From: Micromonospora sp. KC213
Lineage (GTDB): Bacteria > Actinomycetota > Actinomycetes > Mycobacteriales > Micromonosporaceae
Direction: 5' to 3'
Length of the DNA: 62,930 bases
NCBI RefSeq assembly: GCF_004348325.1
Contig: NZ_SMKF01000015.1
Location: 1 to 62,930 of the forward strand
Under the pieces are notes generated by a model. It saw nothing but the letters and a program-made list of their open reading frames with translations. It was not told where the DNA came from and did no database searches. Position 1 is the stretch's first letter. Every line of letters begins with the position of its first letter. A program made the translations under genes and the position numbers. Shown piece after piece: positions 50,365 through 60,119 of the stretch.

Positions 50365-52818
50365 GTGGTCAATCCTCTTGAGCCGGTCGAGACCTTCATC
50401 CCGCTACTCGAAGAGAGCGCGGAGGATCTCTACGAGAGGGCGCCCTGTGGCTACCTGTCGGTGCTGCCCGACGGCACCGTCGCCCGGGTGAATCAGACCT
50501 TTCTGGACTGGACGGGTTACCAGCGGGCTGAGCTGTTGGGCCACCGGGTGCAGAACTTCTACACGATCGGCGGTCGGATCTTCCACGAGACGCACCTGGG
50601 ACCGCTGCTGCACATGCAGGGCGAGGTGCGGGGCGTCGCGCTCGAGTTCCGGCGGGCCGACGGCAGCCGGCTGGACACCCTCGTGAACGTGGTCCTGCGA
50701 CGGAATCCGGACACGGCGTCGGCGGTACTGCGGATGACCGTCTTCGACGCCACCGACCGCCGCTCGTACGAGCGGGAGTTGCTCGGCGAACGCCGCCGCG
50801 CGGAACGCAACGAGGATCGGATCCGGGTGCTGCAGGAGATGGTGGCGCGCTGCGCCTCGATCGACCGCGCCGAGGACATCGTCGCGCCGATCGCCACCGC
50901 CGGGACGGAGGCGTTCGAGGCGACCGACACCGTGGTGTGGCTGCTGCACCCGCAGCAACCGGTGCTCACCGTCACCGGTCCCACCGGGCCGGTCAGCCCG
51001 TCGGTGGGTCTCGACGATCCAGGACCCGAGGCGCGTGCCGTACACGCCGCCGAGGTGGTCAGCGCCGACGGACGCGTGGTGACGCCGCTGGTCGCCGACG
51101 GTCGGGTGCTCGGCGTGGTCTCGTTCGACTTCTCCGCCGGCCGACGGGTGGCCGCGGACGAGGTGGAGCTGATGCGGACCGTCGGCCGGCAGGCCGGGCA
51201 GGCGCTGGAGCGGGTACGACTACACGAGGAGACCACGCGGCGCGCCTGGCAGACGGCGTTCCTCGCCCGTCTGGGTCGCGACCTGGACGAGGCGGTGGGA
51301 TCGGCTGACCGGGCCCGGCGGCTGGTCTGCCTGCTGGTACCCGACATCGCGCAGTACGCGCAGGTGGACCTGACCCTGGCGCAGGCCACCGACGGGGCGA
51401 CCGCTCCCCCGCCGTTCGCGACCAGCGCAACCGGGTACGCCGACGACGTGGTCTCCCAGGGACCGGGCGGACCGTGGCCGATCGACGACGGGTTACGTGC
51501 CACCGTACGAGCGGCCGGAGAGAACATCCCGGTGCCGTTGGCGGGACCGGACGGTCGGTCCGGCCTGGTGCTCCCGCTGCGCGCCCGGAACGCGGTGATC
51601 GGCATCCTGCTGCTGGCCGGGTCGCCGGCCGCACCCGGCCCGTTCCCGCAGGATTTCCTGCTCGCCCTCGTCGACCGGGCCGGGTTGGCGCTGGAGAACG
51701 CCCGCCTGGCCGAGCAGGACCGGGAGGTTGCCCGCATCCTCCAGCGCAGCCTGCTGGTCAGCGAGCGGCCCACCGACCCGCGCTTCCACGTGGCCACCGT
51801 CTACCGCCCGGCGGAGGACCGGCTGGAGGTCGGCGGTGACTGGTACGACGCGTTCACCACCTCGGCCGACAGTGTCGGTGTGGTCGTCGGTGACGTGGTG
51901 GGCCGGGGCATCCGGGCCGCCAGTGCGATGGGCCAACTGCGCAGCGCCGTCCGGGCGCTGGCGAAGGCGCGGTGCGGCCCAGCGGCGGTGCTGCGGCACA
52001 TGGACGACTTCGTAGCCACCCTGGAGGCGGGACGGATGACCACGCTGGCCTACGCCGAACTGGCGCTGGACACCGGCCTGCTGCGGTACGCGTGCGCCGG
52101 TCACCCGCCGCCGCTTCTGCTCCTGCCGGACACCACCCCCCGATATCTGTGGGACGGTCGTTCCGGACCGCTCGGCACGCACGCCGCCAGCCGGGCCCGC
52201 CGGGAGGCCGAGCTGACCCTGCCGCGGGGCTCACGACTGCTGCTCTACACCGACGGCCTGGTGGAGCGGCGTGGGGAACGTATCGACCAGGGACTCGACC
52301 GCCTCGCCGAGGCGCTGGACGCCCGCCGGACGGCCCCGATCGCGTCGTTGACCCAGGAGATCAGCGACGGGATGCTCGCCGGCGAGGGTGGCCACGACGA
52401 CACCTGCCTGCTGGCACTGGCCTTCGACGACGCCCCGCGGTTCCACACCGACGTGCCGGCCCGGATGTCCCGGATCAGCCCGTTGCGGACCGAGCTGAAC
52501 GACTGGCTGGCGGCCTGCCAGGTTCCCGAAACCGAGCGGTACGGCATCGTGCTGGCCTGCTCCGAGGCCGTCGCCAACGCCATCGAACACGGCTACCAGG
52601 GCGACCCGTCAGGCGTGGTGAGCGTGACCGCGGCCCTCGACGGGGGCCTTCTCGACCTGCGGGTCTCCGACACCGGCCGCTGGCGTGCCCCGCAGGCCAC
52701 CGTCCATCGCGGGCGTGGGTTGGCGCTGATGGGACGGCTCATGGACGACCTGGTCATCGACCGGGGTACGGGCACGAACGTGTTGATGCGACGGCAGCTC
52801 AGAGGGACGACGAGGTGA
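50365..52818 (+). CDS. PAS-GAF-PP2C phosphatase with C-terminal anti-sigma kinase domain (RsbP-like)
   Basis: An 817-aa signalling protein. In order: PAS (about 15-135, with GYQRAELLGHRVQNFY), one or two GAF-like domains (about 150-455), a SpoIIE/RsbU-type PP2C (about 465-685; metal ligands in GGDWYDAF, GDVVGRG and GHDDTCLLAL) and a HATPase_c domain (about 690-817, with SEAVANAIEHGYQG). The PP2C part should dephosphorylate a STAS anti-anti-sigma protein and the ATPase part phosphorylate one or bind sigma factor. Having both in one chain with RsbQ upstream and STAS downstream gives a self-contained partner switch. GTG 50365 follows the hydrolase stop by 2 bp. Confidence 0.9.
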   Translation: MVNPLEPVETFIPLLEESAEDLYERAPCGYLSVLPDGTVARVNQTFLDWTGYQRAELLGHRVQNFYTIGGRIFHETHLGPLLHMQGEVRGVALEFRRADGSRLDTLVNVVLRRNPDTASAVLRMTVFDATDRRSYERELLGERRRAERNEDRIRVLQEMVARCASIDRAEDIVAPIATAGTEAFEATDTVVWLLHPQQPVLTVTGPTGPVSPSVGLDDPGPEARAVHAAEVVSADGRVVTPLVADGRVLGVVSFDFSAGRRVAADEVELMRTVGRQAGQALERVRLHEETTRRAWQTAFLARLGRDLDEAVGSADRARRLVCLLVPDIAQYAQVDLTLAQATDGATAPPPFATSATGYADDVVSQGPGGPWPIDDGLRATVRAAGENIPVPLAGPDGRSGLVLPLRARNAVIGILLLAGSPAAPGPFPQDFLLALVDRAGLALENARLAEQDREVARILQRSLLVSERPTDPRFHVATVYRPAEDRLEVGGDWYDAFTTSADSVGVVVGDVVGRGIRAASAMGQLRSAVRALAKARCGPAAVLRHMDDFVATLEAGRMTTLAYAELALDTGLLRYACAGHPPPLLLLPDTTPRYLWDGRSGPLGTHAASRARREAELTLPRGSRLLLYTDGLVERRGERIDQGLDRLAEALDARRTAPIASLTQEISDGMLAGEGGHDDTCLLALAFDDAPRFHTDVPARMSRISPLRTELNDWLAACQVPETERYGIVLACSEAVANAIEHGYQGDPSGVVSVTAALDGGLLDLRVSDTGRWRAPQATVHRGRGLALMGRLMDDLVIDRGTGTNVLMRRQLRGTTR

Positions 52819-53159
52819 CTGACGAACGGGTGACCGTGCACGGCGAACGAGGCTGCGCGGTCGTACGACTGCACGGCGAGGTCGACCACGGCAACGCCGA
52901 GCTGGTGGAGCGGGACGTGCTCACCACGACCCGCGCCGCTGCCGGGGTGGTGATCGACCTGACCGGGGTGACCTTCCTGGACAGTGCCGGCCTGCGGTGC
53001 CTCGACCAGCTGGTGACCGCCTTCCGTACACGCCAGGCACCGGTCCTGGTTGTCGCCCCGGACGGCGGTGCCGTCCGGGGCACTCTCGACCTGATCGGCT
53101 TCCTCCCTGACCTGCTCGCCGGGACACTGGACGAGGCGCTCGCCGAACTCACCCGGTGA
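52815..53159 (+). CDS. STAS-domain anti-anti-sigma factor
   Basis: A 114-aa STAS protein. DLTGVTFLDSAGLRCLDQLV contains the phosphorylatable Ser (DSAG). It overlaps the phosphatase gene by 4 bp (GTGA), so the three genes are one operon. It should be the substrate of the PP2C and ATPase domains just upstream and, when unphosphorylated, free a sigma factor. No sigma factor gene is adjacent. Confidence 0.9.
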   Translation: MTDERVTVHGERGCAVVRLHGEVDHGNAELVERDVLTTTRAAAGVVIDLTGVTFLDSAGLRCLDQLVTAFRTRQAPVLVVAPDGGAVRGTLDLIGFLPDLLAGTLDEALAELTR

Positions 53160-53361
53160 GCCGTCGGACGGCAATCAGCCAGCGGCGTGCGCCGTGGGGC
53201 GACGAGGAGCCTTCCGCCCGTCATCGATTGTCCACTCAGCCCGGAGGCAACGCCCGGGGGTCGGGCCCGCGCGGCGGGACGTAGGGTGTCCGCATGGATG
53301 CCCGGCTCTTTCGCGACGTCCTGTCTCCGACGAGCGCCGGCAGTCCCGGTATCCGACCACG

Positions 53362-53766
53362 GTGAGTCGCGGCTCGGTGCCAGCGCAGCGCGCCGACGTC
53401 GCGCCTCGTCGCGACGAGCCACCACCTGGCCTGGCGGCCTGGTGCGCCCACATCACCGGGTCACGTCCGTTCGAGGTGGCCATCGTCGTGCTCATCATGG
53501 CCAACGGGATCGTGCTCGGAGTCGAGACATACCCCAACCTCGGCGCGGCGGGAGCGTTGCTGCGGTGGACGGAGTGGGTGTTCCGGCTGGCCTTCGTCGT
53601 GGAGATCGCGATCCGTGTGCTGGCCCACGGCCGTCGGCCGCAGGATTTCTTCCGGCACGGCTGGAACGTCTTCGACTCCCTCGTGACGGCGGCGTCCGCC
53701 AGCACCGATCCACGCCGCAGTGACGCGGCCGGGTTCCAGGTCTCCGCCCGCCACCGGAATCCTTGA
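53362..53766 (+). pseudogene. Truncated voltage-gated ion channel gene
   Basis: From GTG 53362 the frame gives a start like a NaChBac-type channel: FEVAIVVLIMANGIVLGVET (S1), TEWVFRLAFVVEIAIRVLAH (S2), and RHGWNVFDSLVTAAS (start of S3). After that the resemblance ends and the frame stops at 53766. The S4 voltage sensor and the pore are missing; the family needs about 250 residues and only about 115 are kept. It is a dead fragment. A decayed flavin-reductase-like start may lie just before it. Confidence 0.7.
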
Positions 53767-53819
53767 CCGTCGATATGTAGCGGGTGATACTGCCTGCGGA
53801 TGCTGGCACGGACGTCGCT

Positions 53820-53979
53820 CGTCGACACCTGACGCATCCTGGTCACCATTGTCAGCACCCTGCTCCTGGCGCCGGTCGCGCCCCTGTCGGCCACATCGCC
53901 GGTCAGCGCGGACACCAGCCAGTTCCGGGGCGTGAACTGGGCCGTACCCGACGGCAGCTCGTCAAGGGGGAGTAAAGAC
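53820..53979 (+). pseudogene. N-terminal remnant of a secreted glycoside hydrolase (GH5-like)
   Basis: In the frame of the next gene, this stretch reads VTIVSTLLLAPVAPLSA then DTSQFRGVNWAVPDG. A hydrophobic signal followed by QFRGVNWA is the usual N-terminus of certain actinomycete GH5-like enzymes (often FRGVNWADPRD). There is no suitable start and the rest of the enzyme is missing, so it is a scar joined in frame to the GH43 gene without a stop between them. Confidence 0.5.
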
Positions 53980-55506
53980 ATGACCGTACCCCGGCGGTGG
54001 CGCCCTTCCCGAGACCACCGGTTCCGCCTCCGCCGTGCGGTCGCTCTCGCCGGGGCGGTGCTGGTGGCTGGTGCCGCCTCGCTCGCGGTCACCTCCGCCG
54101 CCCACGCGGCGGTGATCGACCCGTCGGCGTACTACCAGGTCGTGGCGCGGCACAGCGGAAAGGCGATCGAGGTCGCCGGCCAGTCGGGCGCCGACGGCGC
54201 GACTGTGCAGCAGTGGGCCCGCTCGGACCGAACCAGCCAGCAGTTCCAGTTCGTCGACGCCGGCGGCGGCTACTACAAGCTGCGCGCGCGACACAGCGGC
54301 AAGGTCGTCGGTGTGGCGGGCGGCTCCACGGCGAACGGCGCCGACGTCGTGCAGAACACCGACAACGGGGGCGCCAGCCAGCAGTTCCGGGTCATGGACA
54401 CCACCAACGGGTACGTCAAGCTGGTCAACCGCAACAGCGGCAAGGCACTCGACGTCTGGGAGCGGTCCACCACCGACGGCGCGCGGATCTCGCAGTACAC
54501 CGACAACGGCGGCACCAACCAGCAGTGGCAGCTGGTGCGGGTCGACGGCGGCACCCCGACCCCCGGCTACGCCGGCTACCTGTTCAGCTACATGCTCGGC
54601 GAGGGCTCGGCCAACGGCGAGCAGGTGTACTTCGCCCTCAGCCAGGGCAACGACCCCACCCGCTGGCGGCAGCTCAACAGCGGCCGGCCGGTGTTGACCT
54701 CCACCGTCGGCACCCGGGGGGTGCGCGACCCGTTCATCGTCCGCTCGCCGCAGGGCGACCGGTTCTACCAGATCGCCACCGACCTACGTATCTACGGCAA
54801 CGGCAACTGGGACGCCGCGCAGCGCACCGGCAGCAAGTCGATCGTGGTCTGGGAGTCCACCGACCTGGTGAACTGGAGCGCCCCACGGCTGGTGCGCGTC
54901 TCGCCGGACACCGCTGGAAACACCTGGGCGCCGGAGGCGTACTTCGACGAGACCCTCGGTCAGTACGTCGTCTACTGGGCCTCCAAGCTCTACGCCACCA
55001 ACGACCCCAACCACACCGGCAACACCTACAACCGGATGATGTACGCGACCACCTCCGACTTCCGCACCTTCAGCACCCCGCAGGTGTGGGTCGACAAGGG
55101 TTACTCGACCATCGACTCCACGATGATCAAGCACAACGGCACGTACTACCGGTTCACCAAGGACGAGCGCAGCGCCTCCCAGTCGGCGTGCGGCAAGTTC
55201 ATCCTCGCGGAGACGTCGACCACGATCCTCAACCGCAACTACTCCTTCCTGCGCGACTGCATCGGTCGGGGCTCCCTGTCGCAGGGCGAGGGGCCGCTGG
55301 TGTTCAAATCGAACACCGAACAACGGTGGTACCTGTTCATCGACGAGTACGGCGGCCGGGGATACATCCCCTTCACCACCACCGACCTCAGCAGCGGGCA
55401 GTGGAGCGCGGTCGCCGGCTACAGCCTGCCCGGCCGCCCGCGCCACGGCACGGTGCTGCCGCTCACCCAGGCCGAGTACGACCGCATCCTGCAACGGTGG
55501 GGCTGA
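53980..55506 (+). CDS. Secreted CBM13 - GH43 glycoside hydrolase
   Basis: A 508-aa protein from ATG 53980, with a signal peptide (about 1-45, arginine-rich n-region), a ricin-B-type CBM13 (about 46-190; three repeats such as HSGKAIEVAGQS, HSGKVVGVAGGS and NSGKALDVWERS, each ending QQF or QQW) and a five-bladed GH43 domain (about 195-508). Likely catalytic acids are Asp in GVRDPFIV and Glu in GEGPLVF, with WAPEAYFDE between. GH43 enzymes cut arabinose or xylose from plant polymers. An in-frame extension upstream belongs to a GH5-like remnant; AAGGGGGAG before 53980 supports the start used. Confidence 0.9.
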   Translation: MTVPRRWRPSRDHRFRLRRAVALAGAVLVAGAASLAVTSAAHAAVIDPSAYYQVVARHSGKAIEVAGQSGADGATVQQWARSDRTSQQFQFVDAGGGYYKLRARHSGKVVGVAGGSTANGADVVQNTDNGGASQQFRVMDTTNGYVKLVNRNSGKALDVWERSTTDGARISQYTDNGGTNQQWQLVRVDGGTPTPGYAGYLFSYMLGEGSANGEQVYFALSQGNDPTRWRQLNSGRPVLTSTVGTRGVRDPFIVRSPQGDRFYQIATDLRIYGNGNWDAAQRTGSKSIVVWESTDLVNWSAPRLVRVSPDTAGNTWAPEAYFDETLGQYVVYWASKLYATNDPNHTGNTYNRMMYATTSDFRTFSTPQVWVDKGYSTIDSTMIKHNGTYYRFTKDERSASQSACGKFILAETSTTILNRNYSFLRDCIGRGSLSQGEGPLVFKSNTEQRWYLFIDEYGGRGYIPFTTTDLSSGQWSAVAGYSLPGRPRHGTVLPLTQAEYDRILQRWG

Positions 55507-55515
55507 ACGGGTGGG

Positions 55516-55553
55516 GCCTGGGGACCAGTCCAGAGCCGAACCGGCCCCCAGGC
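55516..55553. terminator. Possible hairpin terminator between convergent genes
   Basis: GCCTGGGG (55516-55523) pairs with CCCCAGGC (55546-55553) around a 22-base loop that can pair a little more. It lies 10 bp after the GH43 stop and next to the end of the convergent hydrolase gene. Confidence 0.45.
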
Positions 55554-55559
55554 TGGCTA

Positions 55560-56828
55560 CTACTGGCAGGTTCTGCGCTCCGGCGCGCAGAACATGACCT
55601 CGGGGTAGCGCGGCGACGACCCGTCCAGCACGGGTTGGATCCGGTTTCGCAGGTGCAGGTCGAGAAACGCTCGGGTGTAGGCGCGGGTGATCTCGATGGA
55701 GCGGATCGGGGGCAGATCGGCGCCGCTGCCGATGCCGACCTGTTCGGCGAGCAGGGCCACGTCGGTGAAGGAGGCGTGTACCGTTCCGGCGACCACCAGC
55801 CAGCGCTTCCACTGGGTCAGGCGCGGCCAGTCACGCTCCCAGCGGGCAGCCGAGGGCATTCCGGGGGTGAAGTTCGCCTGCCGGCCCAGGAACAGGAACG
55901 GTCGCGCCAGCCCGCTGTCCGGGATGTCGTCGTAGGTGAGACCGTCGATGTCGATCCCGGCGTCGATGCGCGGGTCCGCCACCATGGCCGCCTGGGTGCC
56001 GGCTCCGCCGGCGGAGTGACCCACCATCGCGATCCGGGACGGGTCGATCAGCGAGGCGCCCCACCACTTCCGGCGGGTGTCGGTCAGTTGGTCGATCACG
56101 AACGAGACGTCGGCGGCCCGTCCTCGGGTCAGCTTCTTCCAGAACGCCTCGGTCCTGTCCGGTGACTGGCACGCGACGCAGGTGGTGACCCGCCCGTCGG
56201 GAAAGCTCGTGCCGACGCTCTCGTACGTGTGCTCGACGGCGGCGACGACGTAGCCGTTGCTGGCCAGGTCTTCGGCCAGTCCGGTCAGGACGCTGCGGGG
56301 TTTGGTGAAGCCGGGCGAGAGCACGACCAGGGGCAGGCTCCGCTTCCGTCCGGCCGGTGCGGAGTCGGTGAAGGCGTTGGTACGCGTCCTGCTGAGCACG
56401 TCGTACGGCACGCTGGTGATGCCGGCGTCCTTGAGCAGCAGTTCCGACTCCATCGGAGTCATGTACTGAGCCCGCAGCCTGCCCGTCGACCTCGTCGGGT
56501 ACCACAGCGAGACCATCAGTTCTCTGGCTGTCGCCTCGGCCACCCAGGGATCGTGGCGCGAGGTGTCCCTCAGGTGCAGCGAGGTGGCCCCGACCGGATG
56601 GGCACCGGTCGGTTCCGGCACGTACAGGCTGGCCGAGGGACGTGCGGCGGCGGGTGCGGTCGGGGCCGACCGCGTACCGCCGCCCGGCGTCGTACCGGTG
56701 TTCGCGAGCGCCGCGGGGGTCGGCGCCACCACCGGAGCGGTGACGCTCAACGCGGCCACCGTGGCGAGCAGCCGTGTCGGGCGGATGTTGCCGGTTCGCC
56801 GGAACGGATGGGTGATGTGAGTGATCAT
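55560..56828 (-). CDS. Secreted alpha/beta hydrolase (PAF acetylhydrolase / lipase-like)
   Basis: A 422-aa protein with a signal peptide (about 1-42) and an alpha/beta hydrolase fold. MVGHSAGGAGT holds the nucleophile Ser, DIDGLTYDD or nearby the acid, and GTVHASFTDVALL the His. ELMVSLWYPTRST and VVLSPGFTKPRSVLT match platelet-activating-factor acetylhydrolase-like secreted lipases of actinomycetes. Two Cys in TTCVACQS and two at the end (FCAPERRTC) suggest disulphides. Substrate is probably a lipid or polyester; this is not fixed by the sequence. Confidence 0.8.
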   Translation of the reverse strand: MITHITHPFRRTGNIRPTRLLATVAALSVTAPVVAPTPAALANTGTTPGGGTRSAPTAPAAARPSASLYVPEPTGAHPVGATSLHLRDTSRHDPWVAEATARELMVSLWYPTRSTGRLRAQYMTPMESELLLKDAGITSVPYDVLSRTRTNAFTDSAPAGRKRSLPLVVLSPGFTKPRSVLTGLAEDLASNGYVVAAVEHTYESVGTSFPDGRVTTCVACQSPDRTEAFWKKLTRGRAADVSFVIDQLTDTRRKWWGASLIDPSRIAMVGHSAGGAGTQAAMVADPRIDAGIDIDGLTYDDIPDSGLARPFLFLGRQANFTPGMPSAARWERDWPRLTQWKRWLVVAGTVHASFTDVALLAEQVGIGSGADLPPIRSIEITRAYTRAFLDLHLRNRIQPVLDGSSPRYPEVMFCAPERRTCQ

Positions 56829-56862
56829 AGGTGTCCTTCCTCGGTGATTCGGTCCTGTTCGC

Positions 56863-59223
56863 CTATTCGGTGCGCAGGGCGACGGCGGTACGGGTTCGGG
56901 CGGCCCAGCCGGCGGGCAGGAGTGCGCCCACGACGGCGATCAGTGGGCCGCCGAGACCGAGCAGCAGCAGCCCGGCCGGCTGGTAGACGTCGGTGATGGC
57001 GGGGGGCAGGGTGATGCCGGCGCCGTGCCCCATCGCGGGCACCACCACCCGGTGCATGGCCACCCCCGCCACGGCGCCGACCGCCCCGCCGGCCAGTCCG
57101 GTCACGACCACGGACGCGACGACCATCGCGACGGTCTGCCGGGGCGTCATGCCCAGTGCCTTGTGGATGCCGAGTTCGCCGACGCGTTCGCGGGTGTCCA
57201 GCACGACCATGTTCAGCACGCCCATGCCGGCGACGGCGACCAGCATCAGGGTGAGCAGGGCGGCCAGCGCGTTGAGCAGCACGATGGTTTCGCTGCTGCC
57301 GCCGGACTGCCCTGGCTGCGCGGTGAAGCCCGACGGCGTCAGCGCGTCGTTGAGCGCGGTGACGTAGCCGGTCACGTCCGCGCCACCGGCGAGGCGGATG
57401 TGAAAGCTGGCGGCGATCAGGGTCGGCTTCGTGGCGGCGAACGTCGCGGCATCGGTGAACACCAGCATGTCGTTGGTGGGATGGAAGACCTCACCGACGA
57501 TGCGCACCGGTACCGCCTTACCGTGGTCGGCCAGCACGACGGTGTCACCGATCCGGGTCCTGGTGGCGGTGAGGAAGTTGGTCGCCACCGCGGCTTCTCC
57601 CGGTTTTGTGATCCACCTGCCGGAGACCATCTCGTAGCCGCCCCAGGACGCGTCACCGGTGAACGCGTAGAGGCGGGCGGATCCGGCCGTTCCGGCGACC
57701 GCGACCTCCGTGGTGGCGACGCTGTAGTACTTCTCCGTCCCGGGTGACGCTGTGATCGCTGAGGTGATCCTGGTGGTTTCGTCCGCGCTCAGCGGCCTCG
57801 GCACGTCGGGGACGGGGTTCGGTCCGCGTGGTGGACCGAGGGTCTCGATGACCACGTCGGCGGCGGCGTGGTCCTTGGCGATCTGCACCCGGTTCAGCGA
57901 GGAGGCCACGCCGACGGCGAAGGTGACCGTGGCGGTGCCGAACACGACTGCCGCGAGCATCGCGGCCGCGCGGGCCGGGCGGGCGAAGGGGCGGGCCAGT
58001 CCGAGCGTCATCGGACGGGGCAGCGGAAGCCGGGCGGTCAGCCGGGCCGCTGACCGCCCACGGCCAGGGCGAGGCGTACGCCCGACGGCGATCGCGTCGA
58101 CGGTGCGAAGCCGACCGGCCCGCAGCGAGGCGGCCCAGGCGGTCAGCGTCACCATGCCGAACGCGCCGCCGACCACGACGGCGTCGACCCACCAGGCGAC
58201 GCCTGCGGTGCTCGTGTCGTAGAGCTGGTCGGCATCGGCCAGTACCGGGATGGCCAGTAGGTTCCCGGCCACGACTCCACCCGCGATGCCGACCGCCGCC
58301 GGGATCAGCGCCTGGGCCACGTACGCCCGCACGACCTGCGCGGGAGTGAACCCGATGGCCTTGAGGATGCCGATGCGGCGCGTCGCGGTGCCGACCGCGC
58401 CGGCGACCACATTGCCGACGACGAGCACCGACATGACCATGCCCAGCGCCCCGAACGCGACCAGGAACGGCAGGAACAACGCGGTGGTGCGCTCGTCGGC
58501 CTCCTTGACGGTCAGCCACGACTGCGTCCCGGCCAGCGCCTCCGTTCCGACCACAGCGGTCACCGCCGCGCGGCCCCGGTCGAGCTGGGCTGCGGTACTC
58601 GCGTCGGCGAAGCGGTAGAGCATCTGATACCCGCGGGTGGCGCCGGGCGCGGTCAGGGCGGCGACGTCGGACGGCGACACCCAGGCGTCGGCGGTGCGGG
58701 TGACCGACCGGGCCACGCCGACCACCGTCAGTGCCGGCTGACCCGGCAGGTCGGCAAAGCGTAGGACGGTGCCCAGCGGCGATGGCCCGATCGGGTAGTC
58801 CGCGGAGACCACGATCTGGCCGGGACCGGTCACCCACCGTCCCTGGCTCAACAGGAGTTCGTCTATCGTTCCGCTCGAGGCGGTACGGCCGACGAGCGTC
58901 ATCGGTGCCAGCTCCCGGTCGACGGCCGCATCCCGGGGCGTGCCGGACACGGTCGAAAACGGACCGGCGACCGCGGTGACACCAGCAACGCGGGCTGTGG
59001 CCGACAGCCGCTCGGCCGTGGTCTCGGCGCCGTCGAACTGCGCGGTGAGGTGCGCGCCGTGTTGCGCGGCGAACGCGCGGTCGAACGGCGCGCTGGAGGC
59101 GACCACCAGCGATCCGCCCAGCACCGAGGCGGTCACCGCGATCATCGTGGCCAGCCCGATGACCACCGTCTGCACCCGCCGGCGCGCCACCCCCGATCGC
59201 ACCACACGACCCGTCGCGCTCAT
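56863..59223 (-). CDS. FtsX-type ABC transporter permease
   Basis: A 786-aa membrane protein with two FtsX (MacB-like) halves. An N-terminal helix and a large outer domain are followed by helices near 255-400, a second outer domain and four C-terminal helices. TRRIGILKAIGFTPAQVVRA and RERVGELGIHKALGMTPRQT are the coupling sequences typical of the family. It overlaps the ATPase gene by 4 bp. Such transporters move lipoproteins or act on cell-envelope antibiotics. The nearby divergent two-component system suggests regulated envelope or drug response. Confidence 0.92.
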   Translation of the reverse strand: MSATGRVVRSGVARRRVQTVVIGLATMIAVTASVLGGSLVVASSAPFDRAFAAQHGAHLTAQFDGAETTAERLSATARVAGVTAVAGPFSTVSGTPRDAAVDRELAPMTLVGRTASSGTIDELLLSQGRWVTGPGQIVVSADYPIGPSPLGTVLRFADLPGQPALTVVGVARSVTRTADAWVSPSDVAALTAPGATRGYQMLYRFADASTAAQLDRGRAAVTAVVGTEALAGTQSWLTVKEADERTTALFLPFLVAFGALGMVMSVLVVGNVVAGAVGTATRRIGILKAIGFTPAQVVRAYVAQALIPAAVGIAGGVVAGNLLAIPVLADADQLYDTSTAGVAWWVDAVVVGGAFGMVTLTAWAASLRAGRLRTVDAIAVGRTPRPGRGRSAARLTARLPLPRPMTLGLARPFARPARAAAMLAAVVFGTATVTFAVGVASSLNRVQIAKDHAAADVVIETLGPPRGPNPVPDVPRPLSADETTRITSAITASPGTEKYYSVATTEVAVAGTAGSARLYAFTGDASWGGYEMVSGRWITKPGEAAVATNFLTATRTRIGDTVVLADHGKAVPVRIVGEVFHPTNDMLVFTDAATFAATKPTLIAASFHIRLAGGADVTGYVTALNDALTPSGFTAQPGQSGGSSETIVLLNALAALLTLMLVAVAGMGVLNMVVLDTRERVGELGIHKALGMTPRQTVAMVVASVVVTGLAGGAVGAVAGVAMHRVVVPAMGHGAGITLPPAITDVYQPAGLLLLGLGGPLIAVVGALLPAGWAARTRTAVALRTE

Positions 59224-59924
59224 CGGGTTCGTCCCGCCGCGACGTCACGGGTGACGTCGGCGACGACCCGGCCGTCCACGAGCCGGATCGTCCGGGTCGC
59301 GCAGGACTCCGCCAGGGTCAGGTCGTGGGTGACCAGGACGATGGTCTGGCCGTCGGCGTGCAGCTCGTTGAGCAGCCGCTTGACGTCGTCACCGGAGGCG
59401 GTGTCCAGCGCGCCGGTCGGTTCGTCGGCCAGCAGCAGCGTCGGCTTGTTGATCAGCGCTCTGGCCACCGCGACGCGTTGCCGCTCACCGCCGGAGAGCC
59501 GGCCGGGGTAGGCGGCGGCGTGCCGGGCAACCCCGAGCGCGTCGAGCAGCTGATGGGCGCGGCGGTGGGCGGCGCCGGACGCCGTGCCGGATAGTCGCGC
59601 GGGCAGGACGACGTTGTCGACGACGGTCAGGTCGTCGAGGAGGTTGAAGAACTGGAAGACCATGCCGATCGTGTCGCGCCGGTAGCGGGCGGAGCCCGCC
59701 TCGTTGAGCCTGTCGACGCGTACGCCGTCCACGGTCACCGTGCCGCTGCTCGGTCGATCCAGCCCGGCGATCAGGTTGAGCAGCGTGGACTTGCCGCTCC
59801 CGGAGGGCCCGAGGATGGCGACCGCCTCGCCGGGCGCGATGCTCAGTGTCGTGTCGTGCAGCGCGGGTGGCCCGTCGTCGTACCGTCGCGTCACGTTGCG
59901 CAACTCGATCACCGGCGTGGTCAT
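59220..59924 (-). CDS. ABC transporter ATP-binding protein (LolD/MacB type)
   Basis: A 234-aa ATPase: Walker A GPSGSGKST, Q-loop VFQFFNLL, signature LSGGERQRVAVARAL, Walker B LLLADEPTGALD and H-loop LVTHD. It powers the FtsX permease encoded next. It is the first gene of the minus-strand pair and divergent from the sensor kinase, with about 195 bp between. Confidence 0.95.
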   Translation of the reverse strand: MTTPVIELRNVTRRYDDGPPALHDTTLSIAPGEAVAILGPSGSGKSTLLNLIAGLDRPSSGTVTVDGVRVDRLNEAGSARYRRDTIGMVFQFFNLLDDLTVVDNVVLPARLSGTASGAAHRRAHQLLDALGVARHAAAYPGRLSGGERQRVAVARALINKPTLLLADEPTGALDTASGDDVKRLLNELHADGQTIVLVTHDLTLAESCATRTIRLVDGRVVADVTRDVAAGRTR

Positions 59925-60119
59925 GGTCGTCTCCCTCGGCTCGCTGGTCGGCGGTGATCGACGCTAGGCGCGCAGACAACCCGGACACATCGGTCCGGCG
60001 AGCGATCTTCAGCGGCGTCGCGGGATGAGGTGGACGCGAGTCATCCTCGCGGCGTAGGCGGCTGAGCCGAGCCCGGTGGATCTTTGGGCCGATGCCGCCG
60101 GCCGCCAGGCAGGGCCAGA

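Noticed and set aside
53294..53364. Short frame starting MDARLFRDVLSP resembling a flavin reductase N-terminus
   Set aside because: Only about 12 residues match before a stop; noted as a possible remnant but too short to call.
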